Shown here: in pieces, positions 34,593 through 42,725 of the stretch
How the letters are laid out: the number at the start of each line of letters is the position of its first letter
Position numbering within the stretch: the first letter of the stretch is position 1
Source of the DNA: Pseudacidovorax sp.
GTDB taxonomy: Bacteria; Pseudomonadota; Gammaproteobacteria; Burkholderiales; Burkholderiaceae_C
Length of the DNA: 64,000 nt
NCBI RefSeq assembly: GCF_017991995.1
Contig: NZ_JAGOPN010000024.1
Location: forward strand, 34,734-98,733
Reading direction: 5' to 3'
Notes under the pieces: generated by a model
Database searches by the model: none
What the model was told of the DNA's origin: nothing
The model's input: only the letters and a program-made list of their open reading frames with translations
Program-made: the position numbers and the translations under genes

Positions 34593-34639
34593 TCGGTTCG
34601 GTCGCCCCTCCGTCGTTCTGCGCAGCGTGCTGGGGCGGG

Positions 34640-35338
34640 TCAGGCGCCCGGTGCGATCGGAAGCGCGCGCCACTGCGCCAGCGCGGCCTGCAGCCCGTCC
34701 TCCAGCAGCCCGCCATAGCGCAGGGTGGGCCGCATGCCGGCAAAGCCGGCGCCGCCGAGCATGCAGTCGGGCGCCGTGCCGCCCGGATGCGCGCCGGCCA
34801 GATCGTCCAGCGCCCGCTGAACCAGCGCCGAGAAGGCCGCCGGGTTCTGGCTGCCGGCCAGCCCGGTGGTGTCGAGTGTGGTGATGCCGTGCAGCAGCGG
34901 CCAGGCGCTGGAGTGCCGCGCGGCCAGCTCATGCAGCATCGGCCCCCAGGCCTTGCCGGCGGTGACGATGTGGAAGGGGCGGCCGCGGGCCAGCGCCTGC
35001 AGCATGCTCGACTCGGCCATGCCCAACACGGGGACTCGGCTGGCGGCCCGCAGCGCCGCCAGGCCCGGGTCGCCGTAGCAGGACAGCAGCACCGCGTCGG
35101 CCCAGCCGTCGTCCACCGCCGGCCAGGCGCGGGCGGCGGCCTGGGCGCCGGCGGCAAAGCTCTCGCGGGTGGCGATCACCGGCGGTCCGTCGTCGCAGGT
35201 GAAGCCGCGCAGCTCCACCTGGCCGGCCGTCAGCCGGCGCAGCTCGTGCAGCACGGCGTCCGTCATGGCGGCCGTGCGGTTGGGGTTGAGCACCAGCAGC
35301 CGGGGGCGGGGCGGCAGGGCGGGAGCGGTCTGGGTCAT
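34640..35338 (-). CDS. Aspartate/glutamate/hydantoin racemase family protein (allantoin racemase-like)
   Basis: A 232-residue Asp/Glu racemase superfamily protein with the two-cysteine active site of hydantoin/allantoin racemases: C87 (VLLSCYGD) and C192 (DCMLGGAGFAG). The N-terminal LLVLNPNRTAAMT is the family opening (NPN). Such enzymes invert 5-substituted hydantoins or allantoin by proton exchange so that a stereospecific hydrolase can act. Its neighbours include a PuuE-like cyclic amidase and a ring-opening hydrolase, which fits that role. Substrate is unproven. Confidence 0.87.
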   Translation of the reverse strand: MTQTAPALPPRPRLLVLNPNRTAAMTDAVLHELRRLTAGQVELRGFTCDDGPPVIATRESFAAGAQAAARAWPAVDDGWADAVLLSCYGDPGLAALRAASRVPVLGMAESSMLQALARGRPFHIVTAGKAWGPMLHELAARHSSAWPLLHGITTLDTTGLAGSQNPAAFSALVQRALDDLAGAHPGGTAPDCMLGGAGFAGMRPTLRYGGLLEDGLQAALAQWRALPIAPGA

Positions 35339-35401
35339 GGCAGGGCCCGGTGAAGGTGACAGCGGTGCCGGTCGGTGAAAGCAGCGCCCGTGCCCGCGGG
35401 G

Positions 35402-36112
35402 TCAGGCGGCCGGCTGGGCCAGTCCGGCCTGGGCGTCGGCCCAGGCCTCGGCGATGGCCTGCTCGGCGTCCACTTCGGCTTCGGGCGCGGCGCGGGGCTT
35501 GAGCCGCGTCTCGATCAGCGACAGGTGCACCTGCATGGCCTTCATGGCGCCGGCCGCATCGCCGCGCCGCAGGGCCAGGGCGATGGCCTCGTGCTCCTCG
35601 CAGCCGCAGCCCGAGGCGCTGGCCGGCTCGAAGAAGGCGACCAGCATGGCGGTGCGGCTGACCAGCTCCTGCAACTGGCGCACCACGAAGGGGCTGCCGG
35701 TGAATTCGGCCAGCAGCAGGTGGTATTCGCCCGACAGCCGGATCGAGGCCGCGCGGTCGCCCGCATGCAGCGCGGCATGCTCGCGCCGCTCGTGTTCGGC
35801 CAGCGCCTCCAGCTGCGAAGGGCTGAGCGTGCCGGCCAGGCTGCCGACGATGCCGCCTTCGATGATGCGGCGGGCGTCGTAGATCTCGCGCGCCTGTGCC
35901 AGTGTGGGGTTGCTGACGAAGCAACCGCGGTTGGGCATCAGGTCCAGCAGGCGCTCGTGGCCCAGCCGGTGCAGCACCTTGCGCACCCGCTCGCGCGAGA
36001 CGCCGAAGATCTGCGCGAGCCGCGTTTCCACCAGCTGGGTGCCGGGCGCGAGCCGCCCGGCCAGCAGGGTCTGCGCCAGGGTGCGGTGGATGGCCTCTTC
36101 CGTCGGATGCAT
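35402..36112 (-). CDS. GntR-family transcriptional regulator (FCD/FadR subfamily)
   Basis: A 236-residue regulator: winged helix-turn-helix at residues 10-70 (LVETRLAQIFGVSRERVRKVLHRL) and an all-helical FCD effector domain after residue 85, with the metal-type residues expected around EYHLLLAEFTG and the C-terminal QVHLSLIE. FCD regulators commonly bind TTGTnnnACAA-like palindromes, and such a site (ATTGTGCACAAT) is found at 38387-38398. It lies within the cluster and likely represses it until a pathway intermediate binds. The start at 36112 is preferred over 36148, which adds only non-conserved residues. Confidence 0.9.
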   Translation of the reverse strand: MHPTEEAIHRTLAQTLLAGRLAPGTQLVETRLAQIFGVSRERVRKVLHRLGHERLLDLMPNRGCFVSNPTLAQAREIYDARRIIEGGIVGSLAGTLSPSQLEALAEHERREHAALHAGDRAASIRLSGEYHLLLAEFTGSPFVVRQLQELVSRTAMLVAFFEPASASGCGCEEHEAIALALRRGDAAGAMKAMQVHLSLIETRLKPRAAPEAEVDAEQAIAEAWADAQAGLAQPAA

Positions 36113-36175
36113 CCGGATGACTTTAGCGCAGGCCCTCGGGGCGCCCATCCGCGCGATCCCTGTCGGCGGACGCCG

Positions 36176-37108
36176 TCATCCGGCGGCGGTGGCCGCGGCG
36201 TCGGGGCGCGGTGCGTGGGCCAGCCAGTGGCGGGCGATCTGCTCGCGCGTGGCGATCCAGGCGCCACCGCGGCGGCGCAGGTGTTCGAGGATCAGCGCCA
36301 GCGCCTTCATGCGCGCCGGCCGGCCGATCATGCGCAGGTGCAGGCCCACCGACATCATGCGCGGGCGCTGCGCGCCCTCGTCGTGCAGCCAGTCGAAGGC
36401 ATCGCACACGTACTCGGCGAACTGCGCGGCGGTGGCGAAGCGCTGCGTGTGCTGGAACTGCATGTCGTTGGTGTCGAAGGCATAGGGCAGCACCAGGTGC
36501 GACCGGCCGGCCACCGGCACGAAGAAGGGCACATCGTCGTTGTAGGCGTCACTGTCGTAGAGGAAGCCGCGCTCGGCCAGCAGCGCCCGGGTGTTCGGCG
36601 TGCAGGCCGAGCGCGTGTGCCAGCCCACCGGCCGCCGGCCGCAGGCGGCCTCGATGGCCGCGAGGCAGGCGTCCATGGCGGCGGCCTCCTGCGCGGGTGC
36701 CATGCCGGCATGGCTTTCCCAGCGCCAGCCGTGGGCCGAGACTTCGTGCCCGCGGGCCACCGCGTCCTGCGCCAGCCAGGGGCTGCGCGCCACCGCGCGG
36801 CCGCAGGCGCTGACGGTCATCGGCGCGCGATGGCGTTCGAAGAGCTCGGCGATCCGCCACCAGGCAGCGCGGGTGCCGTATTCGAAGTGGCTGTCGATGC
36901 ACGGATCCCAGCCGGTGCGCGGGTCGATCACCTCGTACACCGACTCGTTGCGCGCATCGCCATCGGCCACCGAGAACTCGGCGCCCTCCTCAAAGTTCAG
37001 CACGAAGGAGACCGCCACCCGCGCCCCGCCCGGCCAGGCCACGGCGGGTGGGCGGTTGGCGTAGCCGATGAAGTCGCGGGAGTTGTGAGAGGGCGGAGTT
37101 GAAGTCAT
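36176..37108 (-). CDS. Polysaccharide deacetylase-fold cyclic amidase (PuuE-like allantoinase family)
   Basis: A 310-residue CE4-fold protein. The N-terminus RDFIGYANRPPAVAWPGGAR and VAVSFVLNFEEGAE are characteristic of the PuuE/HpxB branch, where the usual deacetylase Asp pair is replaced by EEG. PuuE is a metal-independent allantoinase that hydrolyses the hydantoin ring. Later motifs are ACGRAVARSP, GHEVSAHGWRW and MMSVGLHLRMIGRPARM. It probably opens a cyclic ureide in this pathway; allantoin itself is one option. A longer form from 37159 is possible but its N-terminus looks non-coding. Confidence 0.87.
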   Translation of the reverse strand: MTSTPPSHNSRDFIGYANRPPAVAWPGGARVAVSFVLNFEEGAEFSVADGDARNESVYEVIDPRTGWDPCIDSHFEYGTRAAWWRIAELFERHRAPMTVSACGRAVARSPWLAQDAVARGHEVSAHGWRWESHAGMAPAQEAAAMDACLAAIEAACGRRPVGWHTRSACTPNTRALLAERGFLYDSDAYNDDVPFFVPVAGRSHLVLPYAFDTNDMQFQHTQRFATAAQFAEYVCDAFDWLHDEGAQRPRMMSVGLHLRMIGRPARMKALALILEHLRRRGGAWIATREQIARHWLAHAPRPDAAATAAG

Positions 37109-37159
37109 TGAAGCGGGGGGAGCGCTTAAGAAGAATCGAAAGGCCGCGGAGCAGGCCAC

Positions 37160-37250
37160 GCCAGTGCAGCCGCGGAACCGGCTTTGCCGGGCCGCCGGGT
37201 GCGCCCCTTGAGGGGGAGGCGGCTACACGAAGTGAGCAAGCAACGGGGTG
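37160..37250. repeat. GC-rich intergenic hairpins between the Bug and PuuE-like genes
   Basis: The 147-base gap contains CCGGCTTTGCCGG (stem 37178-37182 with 37186-37190) and a CCCCTTGAGGGG hairpin around 37204-37215. No T tract follows on the minus strand, so a terminator is doubtful. It may be a REP-like element or a transcript-stability structure that lets the binding-protein gene be expressed more strongly than the genes downstream. Confidence 0.35.
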
Positions 37251-37255
37251 GGCTC

Positions 37256-38302
37256 TTAATCTGCTTTGATGTTGCGGTCTTTGACGACTTTGGCCCAGCG
37301 CGTGAACTCGGCATTGAGGTAGTCGTTGGCCTGGGGCAGTGTGGTCGTGATGACCTGGCCGCCGGTGTCCTCGATGCGCGTGCGGAACTCGGGCAGGGCA
37401 GCCAGCTTGCGCAGCTCGGCATTGACCTGCTCCAGCACCGGCCTGGGCGTCTTGGCCGGCGCCAGCAGCATGTACCAGGACACGAATTCGTAACCCGGGA
37501 TGCCGGCCTCGGCCACCGTCGGCACGTTGGGCAGCTTGGGCGCGCGCTTGGCGCCGGTCACGGCCACGGCATTGAGCTTGCCGCTCATAACCATCGGCAG
37601 CGAGGACGTGATGATGTCCACCGACAGCGGCACGCGGTCGGCCATCACGTCCTGCAGCGCGGGGGCGGCGCCCTTGTAGGGCACGTGGGTCATGCGCACG
37701 CCGGCCATCGACTCGATGAGCGCCGCGCCCACGTGGCTGGTGGAGCCCACGCCGGACGAGCCGTACTGCACCTCCTCGGGCTTGGCGCGGGCCATGGCCA
37801 GCAGGTCCTTGAGCGATTTGTCCTTGAGCGCCGGGCCGGTCACGATGACGCTGGGCACCTCGGCCACCACGCCGACGGGCACGAAGTCGGCGCGCGTGTC
37901 GTAGGGCAGCTTGCTGTACATGAAGGGGTTGACCGCATGGCCGATGGTCACCATCAGGAAGGTGCTGCCATCGGCCGGCGACTTGGCCGTCACGTCGGTG
38001 CCGATGATGCCGCCCGCGCCGGGCTTGTTGTCGATGACGATGGGCTGGCGGTTGCCCGTGGCCTCGGCCAGCTTCTGGCCCACCAGGCGGGCGTACACGT
38101 CGGCTGCGCCGCCGGGCGGGAAGGGCACGACGATCTTCACGGGGCGGTCGGGCCAGGCAGCGGGCTCGGCGGCAGTGGCGGACAGGGTCGTGCCCAGCAA
38201 GGCCGCGGCGAGCAGCCCGCCGAGCAGGGCGGCGGACAAGGTGCGGCGGGTGGATCGGGCCGGCAGTCGCACGGCGGAGGAAGAGAGAACAGGGCGGTTC
38301 AT
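37256..38302 (-). CDS. Bug-family (TctC) tripartite tricarboxylate transporter substrate-binding protein
   Basis: A 348-residue periplasmic binding protein of the Bug family, greatly expanded in Burkholderiales. A 44-residue Arg-rich signal region (LLGGLLAAALLGTTLSATA) precedes WPDRPVKIVVPFPPGGAADVYARLV, the classic Bug N-terminus. The KPGAGGIIGTD loop and YGSSGVGSTSHV segment carry ligand-binding turns. No TctA/TctB membrane partners are nearby, as is usual for orphan Bug proteins, so it may work as a sensor or with remote transport genes. It is the first gene of the minus-strand cluster and follows the candidate operator. Confidence 0.92.
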   Translation of the reverse strand: MNRPVLSSSAVRLPARSTRRTLSAALLGGLLAAALLGTTLSATAAEPAAWPDRPVKIVVPFPPGGAADVYARLVGQKLAEATGNRQPIVIDNKPGAGGIIGTDVTAKSPADGSTFLMVTIGHAVNPFMYSKLPYDTRADFVPVGVVAEVPSVIVTGPALKDKSLKDLLAMARAKPEEVQYGSSGVGSTSHVGAALIESMAGVRMTHVPYKGAAPALQDVMADRVPLSVDIITSSLPMVMSGKLNAVAVTGAKRAPKLPNVPTVAEAGIPGYEFVSWYMLLAPAKTPRPVLEQVNAELRKLAALPEFRTRIEDTGGQVITTTLPQANDYLNAEFTRWAKVVKDRNIKAD

Positions 38303-38364
38303 GGCAGCTCCAGCTGAAGGTTGGGCGGGTGCCGCGCTTCGCCGTGGGAAGTGCCTGCACCTGG

Positions 38365-38398
38365 ATTGTGCACTTCAATGATTTGATTGTGCACAATT
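38365..38398 (-). promoter_or_regulatory. Candidate operator: 12-bp palindrome plus a 21-bp-phased direct repeat
   Basis: ATTGTGCACAAT at 38387-38398 is a perfect palindrome. Its half GATTGTGCAC is repeated exactly at 38365-38374 and 38386-38395, 21 bases apart, which is two helix turns. It lies about 63-96 bases upstream of the Bug gene start, in the 163-base gap after the LysR gene. TTGTnnnACAA-like sites are typical of FCD-type GntR regulators, and one is encoded in the cluster at 35402-36112. Confidence 0.6.
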
Positions 38399-38465
38399 CA
38401 GATTGCTAGCGGCTTTCATGCCAGGCCGCAGGTGCGGGCCGGACCCCTGCCGCCGTATCGGGCGT

Positions 38466-39371
38466 TCAGTGCGGCAGCGCCGCCAGCGCGTTGACCAGCG
38501 CCTCCTGGAACGACAGCGCCGCGATCGGCAGCATCCTTCCTTCGCGCGTGGCCAGCACCAGCTGGCTGCTGGTGAGCGACCGGTCCGTCAGCGGGATCGA
38601 CACCAGCTCCCCGGTGCGCACCTCGCGCAGCGTGCCGATCTGGAACTGGAAGCTGATCGCCCCGGTCTGGCGCGTGAACTCCTTGAGCGTCTGCACGGCG
38701 CTCGCTTCCAGCGCCACCTTCAGCTGCAGCCGCGAGCGGGCCATCACCGCATCGAGCAGCCGCCGGCTGCCGAAGGAGCGGTCGCCCAGCGCCACGGTGT
38801 ACTCCTGGCAGTCGGCCAAGCGCAGGCTCTCGCGGCCCGCCAGCGGATGGTCGGGGCGCAGCATGGCGCACAGCGGCTGGTCCAGCGCGCTGATCACCCG
38901 CAGGGACTCGGCCGGCTGCGGGTCGTGCACCAGCACCATTTCCACGTCGTCGGTCATCAGCTGCTGCACCAACTGGGCCGTCACGCCCGACACCACCTGG
39001 AACTGCACGCCCGGATGCGCCTGCTGGTAGTGCGCGATGGTGCGGGGCATCAGGTCGCTGGCCACCGACTCCGCGCAGCCGATGCGCACCGTGCCGCGCA
39101 CCAGGCCGCGCAACTGCTCGATCTGCGAGGCGGCCGAGCGCAGGTCGCCCAGCGTGCGTCGCACCGCCGTCAGCAGCACCTCGCCGGCCGCCGTCAGCCG
39201 CACGCCGCGGGGCAGGCGCTCGAACAGGGGCGTGCCGATCTCCGCCTCGATCTCCAGGATCTTGCGGTTGAGCGCGGTCGAGGCCACGTGCAGCTTTTCG
39301 GCCGCCTTGCGGATCGAGCCGGCGCGGGCGACGGCATCCAGGTAGACGAAGGAGCGCGGCGGGTGGAGCAT
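38466..39371 (-). CDS. LysR-family transcriptional regulator
   Basis: A 301-residue regulator with an N-terminal helix-turn-helix (AGSIRKAAEKLHVASTALNRKILEIE, residues 16-41) and an effector-binding domain from about residue 90. It lies upstream of, and in the same direction as, the N-heterocycle cluster, and divergent (161 bases) from the ligase-associated exonuclease gene. It could act on the cluster beside it, but the palindrome found there fits a GntR protein better. The start at 39371 gives the conserved N-terminus. Confidence 0.9.
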   Translation of the reverse strand: MLHPPRSFVYLDAVARAGSIRKAAEKLHVASTALNRKILEIEAEIGTPLFERLPRGVRLTAAGEVLLTAVRRTLGDLRSAASQIEQLRGLVRGTVRIGCAESVASDLMPRTIAHYQQAHPGVQFQVVSGVTAQLVQQLMTDDVEMVLVHDPQPAESLRVISALDQPLCAMLRPDHPLAGRESLRLADCQEYTVALGDRSFGSRRLLDAVMARSRLQLKVALEASAVQTLKEFTRQTGAISFQFQIGTLREVRTGELVSIPLTDRSLTSSQLVLATREGRMLPIAALSFQEALVNALAALPH

Positions 39372-39532
39372 GGCGAGGGCATTGTGCAGGGGCTGTCGCA
39401 GCGGGCCCTGCCGAGCCGCATGCCGGGGCGCTGCGACGCCCAGGCCCGGCGCAGGCGTAGGCACCCGCCCACAGGGCGAAGCGCCCGCCGGGGCATGCGC
39501 CCGCGCGCCCCGCTGCCTAACATCGGCGAGCC

Positions 39533-40618
39533 ATGCCCATGGAGACACCGCCCGAGACCGAATCGCTCCCGCCGCCGCGCGCCGCGTCGCGCCCAGGCGA
39601 TCTGGTCGTCGCCCGCCCCGAAGGCCTCTACTGCCCGCCCGGCGACTTCTACATCGATCCCTGGCGCCCGGTGGACCGGGCCGTCATCACCCATGGCCAT
39701 TCCGACCATGCGCGCTGGGGCCACAACCACTACCTGGCGCACGAGCAGGGCGAGGGCATCCTGCGCGCCCGGCTGGGCGTCGACATCACGCTGCAGACCC
39801 TGCCCTATGGCCAGGCCATCGAGCACCAGGGCGTGCGCATCTCGCTGCATCCGGCCGGCCATGTGCTGGGCTCGGCCCAGGTGCGGCTGGAGCATGGCGG
39901 CCAGGTCTGGGTGGCGTCCGGCGACTACAAGACCGAGCCCGACGGCACCTGCACGCCCTTCGAGCCGGTGCGCTGCGACTGCTTCATCACCGAATCCACC
40001 TTCGGCCTGCCCATCTACCGCTGGCCCACGCAGCCGGAGCTGTTCGCGCAGATCGACGACTGGTGGCGTCGCAACGCCGAGGAAGGCCGCGCCAGCGTGC
40101 TGCTGGGCTATGCCTTCGGCAAGGCGCAGCGCATGCTGCATGGCGTGGACGCCTCCATCGGGCCGATCGTGGTGCACGGCGCGGTGGAGCCCCTCAATGC
40201 GGTCTACCGCGCGGCGGGCGTGGCGCTGCCGCCCACGCTGCGCGTGACCGACCCCGGCGTCGATGCCGCGATGCTGCGCCGCGCCCTGGTGGTGGCGCCG
40301 CCCTCGGCCCAGGGCACGCCGTGGATGCGCCGCTTCGGCGCCAATGCGTCCGACGCCTTCGCCAGCGGCTGGATGCTGCTGCGCGGCACGCGCCGGCGCC
40401 GCGGCGTGGACCGCGGCTTCGTCATGAGCGACCACGCCGACTGGCCCGGCCTGCACAACGCCATCGCCGCCACGGGTGCCGAGCGGGTGATGGTCACGCA
40501 CGGCAGCGTCGCGGTGATGGTGCGCTGGCTGCGCGAGAACGGCCTTGACGCCCAGGCCTTCGCCACCGAGTACGGCGACGAGGACATCGCCGATGCGCCG
40601 GAGGCCGCAGCGTCATGA
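39533..40618 (+). CDS. Ligase-associated DNA exonuclease (metallo-beta-lactamase/beta-CASP)
   Basis: A 361-residue metallo-beta-lactamase nuclease of the type that accompanies bacterial ATP-dependent ligases. The metal motif HGHSDHARWG (HxHxDH) is near residue 54, followed by HPAGHVLGSAQV, SGDYK and the C-terminal SDHADWPGL. It overlaps the ligase gene by 4 bases (ATGA). The start may be 39533 or 39539 (MPMET / MET). It is expected to process DNA ends before ligation. Confidence 0.92.
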   Translation: MPMETPPETESLPPPRAASRPGDLVVARPEGLYCPPGDFYIDPWRPVDRAVITHGHSDHARWGHNHYLAHEQGEGILRARLGVDITLQTLPYGQAIEHQGVRISLHPAGHVLGSAQVRLEHGGQVWVASGDYKTEPDGTCTPFEPVRCDCFITESTFGLPIYRWPTQPELFAQIDDWWRRNAEEGRASVLLGYAFGKAQRMLHGVDASIGPIVVHGAVEPLNAVYRAAGVALPPTLRVTDPGVDAAMLRRALVVAPPSAQGTPWMRRFGANASDAFASGWMLLRGTRRRRGVDRGFVMSDHADWPGLHNAIAATGAERVMVTHGSVAVMVRWLRENGLDAQAFATEYGDEDIADAPEAAAS

Positions 40619-42399
40619 AAGCCTTCGCCGCCCTCTACCGCGAGCTGGACGCCAGCACGTCCAACCTGGTCAAGCAGGCCGCCCTGCAGCGCTACCTGCG
40701 CGCCGCGTCGCCGCGCGATGCGGCCTGGGCGGTGTACTTCCTGGCGGGCGGCAAGCCACGCCAGCTGGTGCCCGTCAAGCTGCTGCGCCTGCTGGCGCAG
40801 GAGGCGGCGGGCCTGCCCGAATGGCTGTTCGTCGAAAGCTACGAGGCCGTGGGCGACCTGGCCGAGACCATCGCGCTGCTGCTGCCGCCTTCCGACGGCA
40901 CCCACGAGCTGGGCCTGGCCGACTGGGTGGAGCAGCACCTGCTGCCCCTGCGCGGCGCGCCGGCCGAGGGCCTGCCCGACACGCTGCGCGGCCAATGGCG
41001 ATTGCTGGCGCCGGAGGAGCGGCTCGTCTACTTCAAGCTCATCACCGGGGCCTTTCGCGTCGGCGTCTCCAAGCTGCAGGTCACGCAGGCGCTCGCGGCC
41101 GTGGGCGGGCTGGACCCCAAGCGCGTGGCCCAGCGGCTGATGGGCTACACCCACATCGGCGCGCGGCCCGGCGAGGCGGACTATGACGCGCTGATCGCGC
41201 CCGAAGGCACGGATGGCGAGGGCCCTGCCATCAGCGGTGGCCAGCCCTATCCCTTCTTTCTGGCGCATCCCTTCAACGAGCCGCTCGAACGTTTCGACGA
41301 GCTGCTGGGCCCGCCCTCCGGCTGGCAGGTCGAGTGGAAGTGGGACGGCATCCGCGCGCAGATCGTCTGCCGCGAGGGCCAGGCCTGGGTGTGGTCGCGT
41401 GGCGAGGAACTGGTCAGCGAGCGCTTTCCCGAGCTGGCCGCGCTGGGCGACGTGCTGCCCGAGGGCACGGTGCTGGATGGCGAAATCGTGGTGTGGCGGG
41501 ACGCACCGGCCGAGGCTGAAACCCGCGCCGGCAATGACGACGCGGACGCCGAGGCGCCCACGGCCGGCGCAGCACCGGGCGCTCGCGCCGCCCAGGCGGC
41601 CGCTGCCGGCGTCGCCCCGATGCCGGCCCGCACGGCCGGCCGCGTGCAGCCCTTCGCCGAACTGCAGAAGCGCATCGGCCGCAAGACCCTCGGCCCCAAG
41701 CTGCTGCGCGAGCTGCCCGTGGTGTTGCTGGCCTACGACCTGCTCGAAGAGACCGGTCAGGACCTGCGCCCGCTACCGCAGCACGCGCGCCGCGCGCGCC
41801 TCGACGCCCTGCTGGCCGAGGTGAACCACCCCGTGCTGCGCCCCAGCCCCGTACTCACGGGCGACAGCTGGGCCGACCTGGCGCGCCAGCGCGAGGCCTC
41901 GCGCAGCCTGGGCGTGGAGGGCTTCATGCTCAAGCGCCGCGACGCGCAGTACGGAGTGGGCCGCACCAAGGACGTCGGCCTGTGGTGGAAGTGGAAGATC
42001 GACCCGCTCACGGTCGATGCCGTGCTCATCTACGCCCAGCGCGGCCACGGCCGCCGCGCCAGCCTCTACAGCGACTACACCTTCGCCGTGTGGGACGGCC
42101 CGCCGGGGAAGGAGGGCCGCCAGCTGGTGCCCTTCGCCAAGGCCTACTCGGGCCTCACCGACGCCGAGATGGCGAAGGTCGACGCCGTGATCCGCAAGAC
42201 CACCATCGAGAGCTTCGGCCCCGTGCGCAGCGTGCGGCCCACGCTGGTCTTCGAACTCGGCTTCGAGGGCATCGCCCGCAGCCCGCGCCACAAGAGCGGC
42301 ATCGCCACCCGCTTCCCGCGCATGCTGCGCTGGCGGCAGGACAAGCCGGTGGAAGAGGCGGATACGCTGCAGACGCTGCAGGCTTTGTTGCCGGCATGA
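40615..42399 (+). CDS. ATP-dependent DNA ligase (LigB/C type, ligase-associated repair module)
   Basis: A 594-residue ATP-dependent ligase with an N-terminal DNA-binding helical domain (residues 1-200), the nucleotidyltransferase core with the adenylated Lys K242 in VEWKWDGIR, and a C-terminal OB-fold. Motifs LDGEIVVW and FMLKRRDAQY (motif IV/V region) are present. Residues 300-345 are an Ala-rich insertion (GNDDADAEAPTAGA). It is distinct from LigD at 57289-60168 and belongs with the exonuclease, helicase and phosphoesterase encoded here. Confidence 0.93.
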   Translation: MKAFAALYRELDASTSNLVKQAALQRYLRAASPRDAAWAVYFLAGGKPRQLVPVKLLRLLAQEAAGLPEWLFVESYEAVGDLAETIALLLPPSDGTHELGLADWVEQHLLPLRGAPAEGLPDTLRGQWRLLAPEERLVYFKLITGAFRVGVSKLQVTQALAAVGGLDPKRVAQRLMGYTHIGARPGEADYDALIAPEGTDGEGPAISGGQPYPFFLAHPFNEPLERFDELLGPPSGWQVEWKWDGIRAQIVCREGQAWVWSRGEELVSERFPELAALGDVLPEGTVLDGEIVVWRDAPAEAETRAGNDDADAEAPTAGAAPGARAAQAAAAGVAPMPARTAGRVQPFAELQKRIGRKTLGPKLLRELPVVLLAYDLLEETGQDLRPLPQHARRARLDALLAEVNHPVLRPSPVLTGDSWADLARQREASRSLGVEGFMLKRRDAQYGVGRTKDVGLWWKWKIDPLTVDAVLIYAQRGHGRRASLYSDYTFAVWDGPPGKEGRQLVPFAKAYSGLTDAEMAKVDAVIRKTTIESFGPVRSVRPTLVFELGFEGIARSPRHKSGIATRFPRMLRWRQDKPVEEADTLQTLQALLPA

Positions 42400-42452
42400 T
42401 CGTCTGATAACCTCCCTGGAGGCGATATTTTTCGCCAACACAAAAAATCAGG

Positions 42453-42725
42453 GTGGAATGGATTTTCGACACGGGCAAGGATGCCCTCAACCAGGCCAAG
42501 CACGGCGTATCGCTTGCCAAGGCGCGGGAACTCGACTGGGACCATGCGCTCGTGGCGCCCGACCTGCGGCGCGACTATGGCGAGCCGCGTCAGGTGGCGC
42601 TGGCGCCGATGGCCGGCCGGCTCTGGGTGGTGGTGTTCACCGACCGGGCGGACGTGCGCCGGGTGATCAGCCTTCGCAAGGCCAACCTGCGGGAATTCCG
42701 ACGTTATGAACAAGAAGCGCCCTGA
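42453..42725 (+). CDS. brnT: BrnT-family ribonuclease toxin
   Basis: A 90-residue RelE-fold toxin starting at a GTG. The BrnT pattern is VEWIFDTGKDALNQAKHGVSL followed by RRVISLRKANLREFRRYE. Active residues in Brucella BrnT include basic and His residues; the KHG and the late R-x-I-S-x-R-x-A are both present, so it looks intact. Its end overlaps brnA by 20 bases. The 53 bases before it hold two short inverted repeats (CCTCC/GGAGG at 42411-42422 and GGCGA/TCGCC at 42421-42436), possible autoregulatory sites. Confidence 0.87.
   Translation: MEWIFDTGKDALNQAKHGVSLAKARELDWDHALVAPDLRRDYGEPRQVALAPMAGRLWVVVFTDRADVRRVISLRKANLREFRRYEQEAP

Noticed and set aside
37204..37215. CCCCTTGAGGGG hairpin as a terminator between the Bug and PuuE-like genes
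   Set aside because: No T run follows on the transcribed strand and the downstream genes lack another good promoter.
42411..42436. Inverted repeats after the ligase gene as a terminator
   Set aside because: The T run is inside the loop rather than after the stem; an operator for brnTA is more likely.
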